A stretch of DNA of 64,000 bases from Prado023 sp963818445 (lineage in GTDB: Bacteria > Actinomycetota > Actinomycetes > S36-B12 > CAIYMF01). Shown here one piece after another: positions 28,995 to 39,150 of this stretch (its first letter is position 1; each line of letters begins with the position of its first letter). Both the position numbers and the translations under genes were made by a program. Below the pieces are notes generated by a model. It saw nothing but the letters and a program-made list of their open reading frames with translations, was not told where the DNA came from and did not search any database. The DNA lies in the NCBI GenBank assembly GCA_963818445.1, contig CAWFSG010000019.1, positions 1 through 64,000 of the forward strand. Direction: 5' to 3'.

Positions 28995-29026
28995 CGGGTC
29001 CCCGGTGACGGGTGACCCGTGACGGG
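28991..29026 (+). repeat. Three GTGACGGG repeats and a palindrome between whiA and pgk
   Basis: GTGACGGG occurs at 28991, 29005 and 29019 (starts), spaced 14 bp. Between the last two lies ACGGGTgACCCGT (29008-29020), a perfect 6-bp dyad about a single base. It overlaps the whiA stop. It may be an operator for pgk or a weak whiA terminator. Confidence 0.45.
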
Positions 29027-29061
29027 CGGCCGTCAGCGGGCGATCGCGCGCCTCGAGTCAA

Positions 29062-29067
29062 TAGGCT
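29062..29067 (+). promoter_or_regulatory. Possible -10 of pgk
   Basis: TAGGCT lies 43 nt before the pgk GTG. No clear -35 was identified. An A-rich AAAAGGGAG ribosome site precedes the start, so this transcript would have a leader. Confidence 0.3.
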
Positions 29068-29110
29068 CATGCCTGCAAGGTGGCCGTTCACCCAAAAGGG
29101 AGTTTCTTAC

Positions 29111-30319
<1,209 letters not shown>

Positions 30320-30322
30320 CAC

Positions 30323-31096
30323 ATGGCACGCAAGCCGTTCATGGCGGGCAACTGGAAGATGAACCTCGACCACCTCGAGGCCATCGCACATGTCCAGAAG
30401 ATCGCCTTCGCGCTCAACGACGAGGACTTCGCGGCCGTCGAGGCGGGCGTCATGGTGCCCTTCACCGACATCCGCTCGGTGCAGACCCTGGTGGATGCGG
30501 ACAACCTCAAGGTCGTCTACGGCAGCCAGGACATCTCCGCCCAGGACTCGGGTGCCTACACCGGCGAGATCTCCGGGGTGATGCTCAGCAAGCTCGGATG
30601 CACCTACGCGGTCATCGGCCACAGCGAGCGGCGCCAGTACCACGGTGAGGACGACGCCCTGGTCAACGCCAAGGTGAAGGCCGCGTACAAGCACGGCCTG
30701 GTGCCGATCATGTGCATCGGCGAGGTCAAGGAGGAGCGCGAGGCGGGCATCCAGGAGCAGGTCACCCTGGGCCAGCTCGACGGCGGCCTCGCGGACATCC
30801 CGGCCGACCAGGCGGCGACGATCGTGATCGCCTACGAGCCCGTGTGGGCCATCGGGACCGGCCTCACGGCCACCCCGCAGGACGCCCAGGACATGTGCGG
30901 GGCCATCCGCCGGCGCCTGGCGGAGCTGTACAGCCAGGAGGTCGCTGACGCGATCCGCATCCAGTACGGCGGCTCGGTCAAGGCAGCCAACGCCGCCGAG
31001 ATCATGGCCGGCCCGGACGTGGACGGGGCACTCATCGGCGGGGCGTCGCTGGACGCCGACGAGTTCGTCGCGATCTGCAAGTACCGCCTGGCCTGA
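30323..31096 (+). CDS. tpiA: Triosephosphate isomerase
   Basis: The 257-aa TIM barrel interconverts DHAP and glyceraldehyde 3-phosphate. The catalytic Lys is in GNWKMN (residue 12), the His in IGHSERRQY, and the catalytic Glu in AYEPVWAIGTG. The flexible loop and GGSVKAANA phosphate site are present. ATG 30323 lies 3 bp after the pgk stop. A hairpin terminator follows. Confidence 0.98.
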   Translation: MARKPFMAGNWKMNLDHLEAIAHVQKIAFALNDEDFAAVEAGVMVPFTDIRSVQTLVDADNLKVVYGSQDISAQDSGAYTGEISGVMLSKLGCTYAVIGHSERRQYHGEDDALVNAKVKAAYKHGLVPIMCIGEVKEEREAGIQEQVTLGQLDGGLADIPADQAATIVIAYEPVWAIGTGLTATPQDAQDMCGAIRRRLAELYSQEVADAIRIQYGGSVKAANAAEIMAGPDVDGALIGGASLDADEFVAICKYRLA

Positions 31097-31115
31097 GGCC
31101 GCCGCGTGCGCTGAC

Positions 31116-31153
31116 GCCCGGCCAGGACGAGCTCCGGCTCGACCCGGCCGGGC
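31116..31153 (+). terminator. Terminator after tpiA
   Basis: An outer stem GCCCGGCC (31116-31123) pairs with GGCCGGGC (31146-31153), and an inner stem CGAGC/GCTCG (31128-31132, 31137-31141) has loop TCCG. It lies 20 bp after tpiA and ends the glycolytic unit. Confidence 0.75.
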
Positions 31154-31214
31154 AGATCAGTGCCCGACTTGGGCCATTGGTGTGGGCTTGGCCCGTGATG
31201 TCGCCGGGACCGCG

Positions 31215-31220
31215 TATCCT
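31215..31220 (+). promoter_or_regulatory. Possible -10 of secG
   Basis: TATCCT fits TAnnnT and lies 30 nt before the preferred secG GTG at 31250. This separates secG from the tpiA unit that ends at the hairpin. Confidence 0.4.
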
Positions 31221-31249
31221 TGCGCCATCGAATGAAGGGACCCCTTGTC

Positions 31250-31474
31250 GTGATCCTCGCCCTGCAGATCCTGCTCCTGGTGCTCAACGTGCTCGTGATC
31301 GTCCTCGTGCTGCTGCACAAGGGCAAGGGCGGCGGCCTGTCGGACCTCTTCGGCGGTGGCGTGAGCTCCTCGCTGGGTGGAAGCTCGGTCGCTGAGCGCA
31401 ACCTCGACCGCATCACCTATGCCCTGCTGATCATCTGGACTGCCACCATCGTGGCCCTCGGCCTGGCCATCTAG
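31250..31474 (+). CDS. secG: Preprotein translocase subunit SecG
   Basis: The 74-aa protein is the small SecYEG subunit. It has two transmembrane helices (ILALQILLLVLNVLVIVLVL and YALLIIWTATIVALGLA) around the conserved HKGKGGGLSDLFGGG and SSLGGSSVAERNLDR loop. GTG 31250 is preferred over in-frame ATG 31232 because GAAGGGA lies 9 nt upstream and other SecG proteins begin at this point. It is followed 50 bp later by rbpA. Confidence 0.93.
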   Translation: MILALQILLLVLNVLVIVLVLLHKGKGGGLSDLFGGGVSSSLGGSSVAERNLDRITYALLIIWTATIVALGLAI

Positions 31475-31524
31475 GCCCTGCGCCGGACCGTCCTTACCCG
31501 CTCGATTCTTCGGAAGGCACTCTC

Positions 31525-31860
31525 GTGGCTGGTGGTAACGCGATCAGGGGCAGCCGGGTCGGATCCGGACCCATGGGGGAGGCCGAGCGTGGTGACGCCG
31601 CGCCGCGGCACCGTGTGAGCTTCTACTGCGCGCGCGGTCATGAGACCACCCCGAGCTTCTCCGACGAGGCGGCCATCCCGGAGATCTGGGACTGCCCCAC
31701 GTGCGGCTACCCGGCCGGCCCGGACCCGGAGAACCCCCCGACGCCGGCCAAGGTGGAGCCGTACAAGACCCACCTGGCCTACGTCAAGGAGCGGCGCTCC
31801 GACGTCGACGGGGACGCCATCCTCGCCGAGGCCCTCGAGCGGATGCGCGAGCAGGCCTAG
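31525..31860 (+). CDS. rbpA: RNA polymerase-binding protein RbpA
   Basis: The 111-aa actinobacterial transcription factor binds RNA polymerase and the housekeeping sigma factor. The N-terminal GNAIRGSRVGSGP tail, zinc-site-like YCARGH and WDCPTCGYPAG, and the sigma-interacting TPAKVEPYKTHLAYVKERR are all present. The GTG has GGAAGG about 8 nt upstream. It converges with tkt, 10 bp apart, over a shared hairpin. Confidence 0.97.
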   Translation: MAGGNAIRGSRVGSGPMGEAERGDAAPRHRVSFYCARGHETTPSFSDEAAIPEIWDCPTCGYPAGPDPENPPTPAKVEPYKTHLAYVKERRSDVDGDAILAEALERMREQA

Positions 31861-31868
31861 GCCGCCGG

Positions 31869-31889
31869 GCTCAGCCCACCCGGCTGAGC
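31869..31889. terminator. Bidirectional hairpin between rbpA and tkt
   Basis: GCTCAGCC (31869-31876) pairs perfectly with GGCTGAGC (31882-31889) around CACCC. It covers the tkt stop codon and lies 8 bp after the rbpA stop, so it could end both. Confidence 0.5.
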
Positions 31890-33931
31890 ACCGTCCGGGC
31901 GACCGACGCCACGTTGGCGGGGGTGAAGCCAAGTTGGGTGAAGAGCTCCTCGGCGGCGGCTGAGGCCCCGAAGTGCCCGACGGACACGCAGGCGCCATCG
32001 GTGCCCACGTACTTCCACCATCCCTGGTCACTTCCCGCCTCGACGCTGACCCGGGCCCGCACGCGTGCCGGCAGCACCTGCTCGCGGTACTCGGCGGACT
32101 GTGCGTCGAACCACTCCAGGCAGGGCATCGACACGACGCGGGTGGGAACCCCCTCGGCCTGCAGGAGCTCACGCGCACCGAGCGCGACCGACACCTCCGA
32201 GCCCGTTGCCAGGAGCAGCAGCTGCGGGTCGTCGCCGTCTGCCTCGGCGATCACGTAGCCCCCACGGCTGGCGGACGAGGCGGGCTCACCCCCGGAACGG
32301 TCGAGGGTGGGCACGTTCTGCCGGGTCAGGATCAGGCCGACCGGGCCGGGGTTCGTCAGCGCCGTGGCCCAGACCTCGGCGGTCTCGTTGGCGTCCGCCG
32401 GGCGGACCACGGACAGCTCCGGGATCGCCCGGAGCGCCCAGAGATGCTCGATCGGCTGGTGGGTGGGCCCGTCCTCGCCGACCCCGACCGAGTCGTGCGT
32501 CCAGATGAACAGCGACGGCAGGCTCATCAGGCCCGCCAGGCGGACCGGTGCGCGCATGTAGTCGCTGAACACCAGGAACGTGCCACCGAACGCGCGGGTC
32601 ATCCCGTGCAGCGCGATCCCGTTGAGGATCGCACCCATCGCGTGCTCACGGACGCCGAAGTGGATCACCCGGCCGTATGGATCGGCATCCGGCACGGGGG
32701 AGCCGGCCGGCAGGAACGACCCGCCGCCCTTGATCGTGGTGCCGTTGGACCCGCCGAGGTCGGCCGAGCCGCCCCACAGCTCGGGCAGGACCCCGGCCAG
32801 GGCGTTGATGACGCTCTCGGAGGCGACCCGCGTGGCCAGGGACGTCCCGGGCTCCCAGGTCGGCAGCGCGTCGCGCCAGCCGTCCGGCAGCTGGCGCACG
32901 ACGAGCCGGTCCAGAAGCGCTGCCGAATCGGGATCGGCCGCGCGCCAGGACTGGTAGGCGACCTCCCACTCGGCACGCAGCGCAGCACCGCGCTGGCCCA
33001 CCTCACGGGCGTGGGCCAGGACGTCGGCATCGACGGCGAAGGCGACATCCGGGTCCATGCCCAGGGCCTGCTTGGTGGCGGCCACCTCCGCAGCGCCGAG
33101 CGCGGACCCGTGGGACTTGCCCGTGTTCTGCAGCGTGGGGGCGGGCCACGCGATGACCGTTCGAAGCTGGATCAGCGACGGGGCGCTGCGCTCATCGCGG
33201 GCTGCGGCCATGGCGTCGGCCAGGGCGTGGACGTCCACGCTGCCGTCGGCCCCGAGGTCGACGCTCTGGACGTGCCAGCCATAGGCCCGGTAGCGGGCCG
33301 CGACGTCCTCGGTGAAGGCCACTGCGGTGTCACCCTCGATCGAGATCCGGTTGTCGTCCCAGAGGACCACGAGGTCCCCGAGGCGCTGGGTGCCCGCGAG
33401 GCTGGCCGCCTCCCCGGAGATGCCCTCCTCGAGGTCGCCGTCCGAGGCGATCACCCAGGTGGTGGTGTCGAACGGGCTGGCGCCCGTGGGGGCATCCGGG
33501 TCCAGCAGCCCGCGGGAGTACCGCCCGGCCATCGCCACGCCGACCGCCGACGACACGCCCTGGCCCAGGGGCCCGGTCGTCATCTCGATGCCGCGGGCTG
33601 GGTTGTGCTCCGGGTGGCCGGGGGTCAGGGACCCGAGCGTCCGGAAGGCCTTGAGGTCGTCGAGGGAGAGTGCGTAGCCGGACAGGTACAGCTGGATGTA
33701 CAGGGTGAGGCTGCTGTGCCCGCACGAGAGGATGAACCGGTCGCGCCCGATCCAGGTCGGGTCGGCCGGGTCGTGGCGCAGGAAATGCTGGAACAGCAGG
33801 TACGCCGCCGGCGCCAGTGCCATTGCGGTCCCGGGGTGGCCGTTGCCCACCTTCTGGACCGCGTCGGCAGCCAGTGCGCGTGCCGTTGCGACCGCTCGGT
33901 CGTCGAGCTCGGTCCAGCCAGCGATTCCCAT
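31871..33931 (-). CDS. tkt: Transketolase
   Basis: The 686-aa thiamine-diphosphate enzyme transfers two-carbon units in the pentose phosphate pathway. Visible are the substrate His in GHPGTAMALAP, the TPP-binding ASDGDLEEGISGEA, and the second-half segments WTHDSVGVGEDGPTHQP and RPADANETAEVW. ATG 33931 is chosen because GGAGGACGA lies just upstream; the longer form from 33991 is unsupported. In many relatives tal, zwf, opcA and pgl follow tkt, but none is here. Confidence 0.97.
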   Translation of the reverse strand: MGIAGWTELDDRAVATARALAADAVQKVGNGHPGTAMALAPAAYLLFQHFLRHDPADPTWIGRDRFILSCGHSSLTLYIQLYLSGYALSLDDLKAFRTLGSLTPGHPEHNPARGIEMTTGPLGQGVSSAVGVAMAGRYSRGLLDPDAPTGASPFDTTTWVIASDGDLEEGISGEAASLAGTQRLGDLVVLWDDNRISIEGDTAVAFTEDVAARYRAYGWHVQSVDLGADGSVDVHALADAMAAARDERSAPSLIQLRTVIAWPAPTLQNTGKSHGSALGAAEVAATKQALGMDPDVAFAVDADVLAHAREVGQRGAALRAEWEVAYQSWRAADPDSAALLDRLVVRQLPDGWRDALPTWEPGTSLATRVASESVINALAGVLPELWGGSADLGGSNGTTIKGGGSFLPAGSPVPDADPYGRVIHFGVREHAMGAILNGIALHGMTRAFGGTFLVFSDYMRAPVRLAGLMSLPSLFIWTHDSVGVGEDGPTHQPIEHLWALRAIPELSVVRPADANETAEVWATALTNPGPVGLILTRQNVPTLDRSGGEPASSASRGGYVIAEADGDDPQLLLLATGSEVSVALGARELLQAEGVPTRVVSMPCLEWFDAQSAEYREQVLPARVRARVSVEAGSDQGWWKYVGTDGACVSVGHFGASAAAEELFTQLGFTPANVASVARTVLSRVG

Positions 33932-34002
33932 TCGTCCTCCTGCGTCGGATGTCCCCGCAGAGGGTATCTGTCGGCCGGGTCGGGGCCGCACAGCGACGCG
34001 GG

Positions 34003-34008
34003 TAGCAT
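34003..34008 (+). promoter_or_regulatory. -10-like TAGCAT of ctaB
   Basis: TAGCAT is exactly 6 nt before the ctaB GTG. No Shine-Dalgarno is present, so a leaderless transcript is predicted. Confidence 0.55.
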
Positions 34009-34014
34009 GGGTCC

Positions 34015-34944
34015 GTGACTGCAGTGGAGTCAGGCCGGACGGGTGCCCAACCGGACTCGTTGGCCGAGTCGAGGCCGCGTTGGCGGGCGTATGTCGCCCT
34101 CACCAAACCCCGAGTCATCGAGCTCCTGCTGGTCACGACCGTCCCGGTGATGTTCCTGGCCGCAGGAGGCTTCCCGCCGCTGTCGACGACGCTGCTCACG
34201 CTGCTGGGTGGCACGATGGCGGCTGCGGGCGCCAACGTGATCAACCAGGTCTACGACCGGGACATCGATGCGGTGATGGTGCGCACGCAGCAGCGCCCGC
34301 TCGTGACCGGCAGCATCAGCGCGGCCCACGCCCTGCGGTTCGGGATCCTGCTGAGCGTGGCCTCCGTGACCCTCCTGGCGCTGACGGTGAACATCCTGTC
34401 GGCGGTCCTGGCCGCCGCGGCCATCGGCTTCTACGTGTTCATCTACACGATGCTGCTCAAGCGGCGCACGGCCCAGAACATCGTGTGGGGTGGTGCTGCG
34501 GGGTGCTTCCCGGTGCTGATCGGGTGGGCGGCGATCACCGGCTCACTGGCGCTGACGCCGTTCGTGCTCTTCGCCATCGTGTTCTTCTGGACCCCGCCGC
34601 ACTACTGGCCGCTGGCGCTGCGTTTCAAGGCCGACTACCAGGCCGCCCGGGTGCCGATGCTGCCTGCGGTGGCCGACAGCGCGGCCGTCGCCTCCGCGAT
34701 CGTGCGCTACTCGTGGGCGATGGTTGCCACGTCCCTGCTCCTGACACCGGTGGCCGGCATGAGTTGGCTCTACACGACTGCGGCCGCCCTGCTCGGTGGG
34801 GTGTTCCTCTACGAGGCCTACGCACTGCGCCGCCGGGTGCGCGCCGGTGCCCCGGACTCCCGGGCGATGCGCCTGTTCCACTGGTCGATCTCGTACTTGT
34901 CTCTGCTGTTCCTGGTCGTGGCCATCGACCCGTTCCTGGCCTGA
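34015..34944 (+). CDS. ctaB: Protoheme IX farnesyltransferase
   Basis: The 309-aa membrane enzyme adds a farnesyl group to heme b to make heme O for cytochrome oxidase. It has about eight transmembrane helices and the UbiA-type motif NVINQVYDRDIDAVM (N-x3-D-x3-D), with a second DYQAARVPMLP. GTG 34015 is supported by a TAGCAT -10 6 nt upstream. ctaA, the next enzyme of the pathway, lies 4 kb further on the other strand. Confidence 0.96.
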   Translation: MTAVESGRTGAQPDSLAESRPRWRAYVALTKPRVIELLLVTTVPVMFLAAGGFPPLSTTLLTLLGGTMAAAGANVINQVYDRDIDAVMVRTQQRPLVTGSISAAHALRFGILLSVASVTLLALTVNILSAVLAAAAIGFYVFIYTMLLKRRTAQNIVWGGAAGCFPVLIGWAAITGSLALTPFVLFAIVFFWTPPHYWPLALRFKADYQAARVPMLPAVADSAAVASAIVRYSWAMVATSLLLTPVAGMSWLYTTAAALLGGVFLYEAYALRRRVRAGAPDSRAMRLFHWSISYLSLLFLVVAIDPFLA

Positions 34945-35000
34945 GTCACCCACTGCACCCACCAGCGGCTCGCCGGACGATCCGCGCGGAGCGCGACGCG

Positions 35001-36276
35001 TCACCCTGTGGTCGTGAGGTTGAGCCGCACCCTCGCACCACCTGAGGGGCTGGTGCCGATCTCGATCGACCCGCCCGAGCGCTCCGCAAGGCGACGGGCG
35101 ATGTCCAGGCCCAGCCCCGTTGACCCGGAGACTGACAACCCGCGCTCGAGGACCGCGCCGGATGAGAACCCTGGCCCCTCGTCGCTGACGTCCAACCAGG
35201 CGCCGGGCCCTGGACCGCGACCCGACCGCGACCCGGAAGGCCACCCCCTCGTCGGTGTGGGAGAACACGTTGCCGATGAGGGCGTCCAGCGCGTCACCGA
35301 GGTCCCGGGCCTCCGCGGCCACCAGGAGTGGGCCCGGCGGGATGTCGAGGGCGAGCGCACGGTCCTGGTCCTCGGCCAGGACGGCCCAGAACGCCGCACG
35401 CTCGTGAGCCACGGAACACAGGTCGGCGCTGGAGGGGATGTCCTCCCGAAGCGGGCGGCGCGCCTCCCGAATCACCTCATCGACCATCCTCTCGAGCCGG
35501 TCCACGTCCGCGCGCAAGCGGTCGGCGGAGTCCGCGACCGGAAGTGAGTCGGCGTCCAGGCGCAGGGCAGCCACCGGAGTCCGGAGTCGATGTGCCAGGT
35601 CGGCCACCTCCTCGCGCTCGAGGCCCAGCAGCTCGACCACGCGACTGGCAAGGCGATTCAGGGCGGTGCCTGCGGTGTCGATCTCCCGGATGTCGCTGGC
35701 GGGCACCCGGGCGCTGAGATCCCCACCGGCAAGCTTCTCGGCTGTGGCACTCAGCTCACTGATGGGCCGCAGGAACGTCCGGGCGAGCAGCAGCCCGAGC
35801 CCCACGGACAGGGCCAGGAGGCCGAGCCCGAGCGCCAGGAGGGCCACCTGCGCGGCACGCACCCCGCGGGTCAGCTCCTCGTCGGTCACGTACACCCGCA
35901 GGATCGCCTCGCCGTTGTCCGTGTAGACCGGGACGAACAGGTCGCGACCACTGTCTGCTTCGGCGAAGAAGGCGCCCTTGTCCCGGGCGAGCTCGACCGG
36001 GCGGTCCATGGGCCTGGGTGCACCCACGACCGTGTCGTCGGCCAGGTAGACGGTCGCCGGGTGCCCGGTCTCCTCGGCGAAGGCCTCGACGAGCTCGGCA
36101 AGCGACTCCGGTGGGACGACCGGGATCCTCGAGACCAACGGCTGGATCTGCAGGACCACCTCGCGCTGGGCGCGGTCGACTGCGAAGGACCCGATGTTGA
36201 CCATGAGCGGGACCAGGAACGCCACCAGGACGATGGAGGTCGAGGCCAGCAGGGTCAGCAGGATGCGGCGGCGCAC
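35001..36276 (-). CDS. Two-component sensor histidine kinase, one frame shift
   Basis: The ~425-aa kinase has two transmembrane helices (residues ~5-28 and ~141-165) around an extracytoplasmic domain, a HAMP domain (~165-215), the H-box ADLAHRLRTPVAAL (His229), and the ATPase domain with GNVFSHT (N-box), SDEGPGF and GLGLDIARRLAE. The frame is lost near 35205-35220: the first part reads on as SRARRLVGR while the correct reading GPGPGAWLDVSDEGPG is in the next frame, one extra base. Restoring it gives an intact kinase. It follows the response regulator by 4 bp on the same strand. Confidence 0.85.
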
Positions 36277-36280
36277 CGCG

Positions 36281-36958
36281 TCACGGCTCCACCAGCTTCA
36301 CGCCCACGCCCCGCACCGTGTGCAGGTAGTGCGGCTCCTGAGCGGTCTCGCCCAACTTGCGGCGCAGCCACGACAGGTGGACGTCCACGGTCTTCTCCCC
36401 GCCCCCGTACGACACGCGCCAGACCTCGGCCAGGAGCTCGCGCTTGGTGACGACCTCCCCGGGGCGGGCCATCAAGTAGGCCAGCAGGTCGAACTCGCGG
36501 GGGCTGAGCTCCAATGCCTCGCCCTCCAACTCAGCAGTGCGGCCGCGGGTGTCGAGGTGCAGGCCCCCGACGGCCAACTCCGAGCTCGGCGCGTTGGTGG
36601 CGGTGCGGCGCAGCACAGCCCGGATCCGCGCGTCCAGGGTGTCGGCAGAGAACGGCTTGATCATGTAGTCGTCGGCGCCGCAGTCCAGGGCGCGGACCAC
36701 CTGCTCGTCGTCGTCGCGGGCGGTGGCCACGATGACCGGGGTGGCACTGACCGCGCGGAGCATCCGCAGCAGTTCGACGCCGTCGAGGTCGGGCAGGCCC
36801 AGGTCGAGGATCACCACGTCGGGCTCACCGCTGATCGCTGCCTGCAGGCCCGTCATCGCGTTGGGGGCCGAGTCGACGGCGTGACCGCGGTCGGTGAGGG
36901 CATGGATGAGTGCCGAGCGGATACCCGGGTCGTCCTCCACCACCAGCACTCGTGACAT
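36281..36958 (-). CDS. OmpR-family response regulator
   Basis: The 225-aa protein has a receiver domain (residues 1-~115) with the acidic pair Asp9/Asp10, phospho-acceptor Asp52, Thr79 and Lys101, and a winged-helix DNA-binding domain (~125-222; ELSPREFDLLAYLM, TVDVHLSWLRRKLGE, HTVRGVGVKLV). It is the partner of the kinase 4 bp downstream. ATG 36958 has TACGGT exactly 6 nt upstream, so it is probably leaderless. The target genes are unknown; the divergent proline-rich membrane protein is the nearest candidate. Confidence 0.95.
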   Translation of the reverse strand: MSRVLVVEDDPGIRSALIHALTDRGHAVDSAPNAMTGLQAAISGEPDVVILDLGLPDLDGVELLRMLRAVSATPVIVATARDDDEQVVRALDCGADDYMIKPFSADTLDARIRAVLRRTATNAPSSELAVGGLHLDTRGRTAELEGEALELSPREFDLLAYLMARPGEVVTKRELLAEVWRVSYGGGEKTVDVHLSWLRRKLGETAQEPHYLHTVRGVGVKLVEP

Positions 36959-36964
36959 GGCCCC

Positions 36965-36970
36965 ACCGTA
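36965..36970 (-). promoter_or_regulatory. -10-like TACGGT of the response regulator gene
   Basis: On the reverse strand TACGGT lies exactly 6 nt before the ATG at 36958. No Shine-Dalgarno is present. Confidence 0.5.
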
Positions 36971-37091
36971 GACGCTTGCTCGGGGCCGACGTCGGAGGTG
37001 GGGCCGCGATCCACGGGTCGTGACGGCGGCGCCCAGCGGCTTGGTGCCCCCTTAGTGGGGAATTAGGCGGACGAGGGGGCACACTGGTGTC

Positions 37092-38033
37092 ATGAGTTAC
37101 CGCTGGCTGTCGATCACAGCGTGGGCCGCCATGGCCGCCGGGGCCGCTGCGGTGGGACTGGCTGCTGTATCTGCGGTGCGTGATGTCGTGGCCGACGCCC
37201 CAGTCCGGGTGCTCACGGCCTCCGATGTGGACCGCCTCCTGCAGGACCCCGACTCCCAGCTCGCCCCGATCGCGACCCTGGCAGCGGCGCCGGCGGACCC
37301 GGAGCGCCCCGAGTCCCTGGCCCTGCGGCCCGCCGGCACTGAGTCCGCTGACGCCGTCGGTGGTGCGGCCGGCATGCAGGGCTCGGCGACTGCGGACTCC
37401 GGCTCGACCCTCACCGCCCAGGGCACGCCGACCCCGAAGCCATCACCTGCTGAGGACGGCGTGACGGGGTCATCGGGCACGGGTTCGACACCGGGCGTGG
37501 TCAGTGGCGCCGGCCTCGGGGGCTCCGCCTCACCGACTCCGTCGACGCCATCGCCGGAGTCTCCCGTGACCGAGGCGCCGACGTCGACCCCTGAGCCTGC
37601 GGACCCCTCGCCGTCCCCGACGGAGCCGACTGACCCGAGCCCGAGCCCGACGGACCCGACGCCGTCCCCGACGGACCCCACGCCGTCCCCGACGGACCCG
37701 ACGCCGTCCCCGACGGACCCGACGCCGTCCCCGACCCCGACTGACCCGAGCCCGTCCCCGACTGACCCCACGCCGTCCCCGACGGACCCCAGCGTGACTC
37801 CCACCGAGCCGACGGACCCGACGCCCTCGCCCACGGACCCCACGCCGTCGCCAACGGACCCGAGCCCGACGGCCGCGGACCCCTCGGCGAGCGCGGGGCC
37901 GTCCGAGTCGGATGGACCCACCGTCAGCCCGTCCGCCTCGCCAGCAGCGGTGGATCAGGATCCGGGCTTGGTGGTTCCGGACGCCTCAACCCCGGCATCA
38001 CCGAGCGCTGAAGCGACCGACTCCGGGGTCTAG
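37092..38033 (+). CDS. Membrane-anchored proline/threonine-repeat surface protein
   Basis: The 313-aa protein starts with a membrane or signal segment (WLSITAWAAMAAGAAAVGLAAV, residues ~5-27), then a short folded-looking part (TASDVDRLLQDPDSQ), then about 200 residues of Pro/Ser/Thr/Asp repeats of the PSPTDPT type. It has no catalytic motif that I recognise; such extensions often span the cell wall. CACACT lies 6 nt before the ATG. It diverges from the response regulator, so it may be a sensed or regulated surface protein of that system. The repeats are nearly identical in DNA and prone to length change. Confidence 0.75.
   Translation: MSYRWLSITAWAAMAAGAAAVGLAAVSAVRDVVADAPVRVLTASDVDRLLQDPDSQLAPIATLAAAPADPERPESLALRPAGTESADAVGGAAGMQGSATADSGSTLTAQGTPTPKPSPAEDGVTGSSGTGSTPGVVSGAGLGGSASPTPSTPSPESPVTEAPTSTPEPADPSPSPTEPTDPSPSPTDPTPSPTDPTPSPTDPTPSPTDPTPSPTPTDPSPSPTDPTPSPTDPSVTPTEPTDPTPSPTDPTPSPTDPSPTAADPSASAGPSESDGPTVSPSASPAAVDQDPGLVVPDASTPASPSAEATDSGV
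37659..37741 (+). repeat. 21-bp tandem repeats coding PSPTDPT
   Basis: The unit ACGCCGTCCCCGACGGACCC plus one base is repeated almost exactly three times from 37659, with a fourth partial copy, and diverged copies extend from about 37609 to 37880. Each adds seven residues in frame. Confidence 0.9.
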
Positions 38034-38085
38034 CAGGCCTCAGGGGGCCGTTCGGTGGGGTGGTGCGACGGGTCTTCGGCCAGGT

Positions 38086-39037
38086 TCAGCCGCGGGCGCG
38101 CAGGCTCAGGTGCGTCTTGAGGGTGGCCACCCAGACGAGGCACGCCAGGAGCATGTGCAGCGCCACGAGTGCCCACGGCACGCCGGCGAACCACTGCGTG
38201 TAGCCCACGATGCCCTGCACGATCGCCAGGGCCATCAGGGCGTGTGACCACCAGCGGGCCCTCGCGGGGCCATCGGTGAGCCGCAGTGCGAGCCACATGG
38301 CCACGATCAACCCGATGAACAGCAGCACGACATCCGCGTGCAGCCAGGCAATCGTGCGTACGTCGATGTCCAGGCGATGCTCGACGTCGGTGTCACCCGA
38401 GTGGGGTCCCGCGCCGGTGACCAGCGTGCCCAGCACGACCACAGCCGCACAGGTGGTGACCAGGACCAATGACAGCGCGCGGATCTCCGGGCGGACCAGC
38501 CGGATCAGCGGCTCGTCGCCTGGCTCACCGGCACGGTGGACCAGGACCACGCAGCCGGCGATGATCGCCACCGACAGCAGCAGGTGGGCACCGACGATCA
38601 GCGGGTGCAGCCCGGTCAGGACAGTGACCCCCCCGAGCACGGCCTGGGCCATGGTGCCCAGCAGCGGGATCGTGGCGAGGAACAGGATCGGACGACGCGG
38701 CACCGAGCCCTCGGCTCCGCCAGCGCCGCCACATCAGCAGCGCACCGACGATCGCCGCGATGGCCAGGAACCCGAGGACGAAGGTCAGGAGCCGGTTGCC
38801 GAACTCGATGTACTTGTGGAACGCCTCGGCCTGGCCCGCGACCGGGACCAGGGAGCCGTCGACGCACTCCGGCCAGGTCGGGCAGCCAAGCCCGGACTTG
38901 GTGACACGGACGAGGCCCCCGGTGACGACGATGGCGATCTGGGCCACGAGGTTCGCCATGAAGACACCCCGGACCCCCGAGGAGACGGGGGAGGGGGTGG
39001 AGAGACTGGTCCGTACGGCGTTGTCAGAGGCGAGCAC
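38086..39037 (-). CDS. ctaA: Heme A synthase (COX15/CtaA), one frame shift
   Basis: The ~317-aa membrane enzyme oxidises heme O to heme A. It has about eight transmembrane helices and the conserved His residues within FHKYIEFGNRL, GLHPLIVGAHLLL, AWLHADVV and VALHML; the substrate loop VRVTKSGLGCPTWPEC is present. The frame breaks near 38725, where the first half (MWRRWRS) leads into SVPRRPILFL one frame over, equal to one extra base. Both halves are otherwise intact. GTG 39037 has TACGCT exactly 6 nt upstream. It works with CtaB. Confidence 0.9.
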
Positions 39038-39043
39038 GGATCA

Positions 39044-39049
39044 AGCGTA
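39044..39049 (-). promoter_or_regulatory. -10-like TACGCT of ctaA
   Basis: TACGCT on the reverse strand is exactly 6 nt before the ctaA GTG at 39037, with no ribosome-binding site. Leaderless translation is likely. Confidence 0.5.
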
Positions 39050-39150
39050 GTTCGCGGATCGGTGCCCGGCTCCGGGGGTCCGGGTGGATCGTCGCCCGCA
39101 GGCACGTCCGGGCTTCCTGCCGGCCCAGGCGCGCGGGTTGGGCCCCAGCC

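Noticed and set aside
36018..36200. 60-aa forward open frame opposite the sensor kinase
   Set aside because: It is Arg/Pro/Gly-rich and antisense to coding DNA, with no start support.
37659..37741. CRISPR-like regular repeats
   Set aside because: The units are directly adjacent with no spacers and keep frame in a proline-rich protein.
37097..37921. 274-aa antisense frame rich in GSVGDGVGSVG
   Set aside because: It is only the reverse reading of the PSPTDPT repeats.
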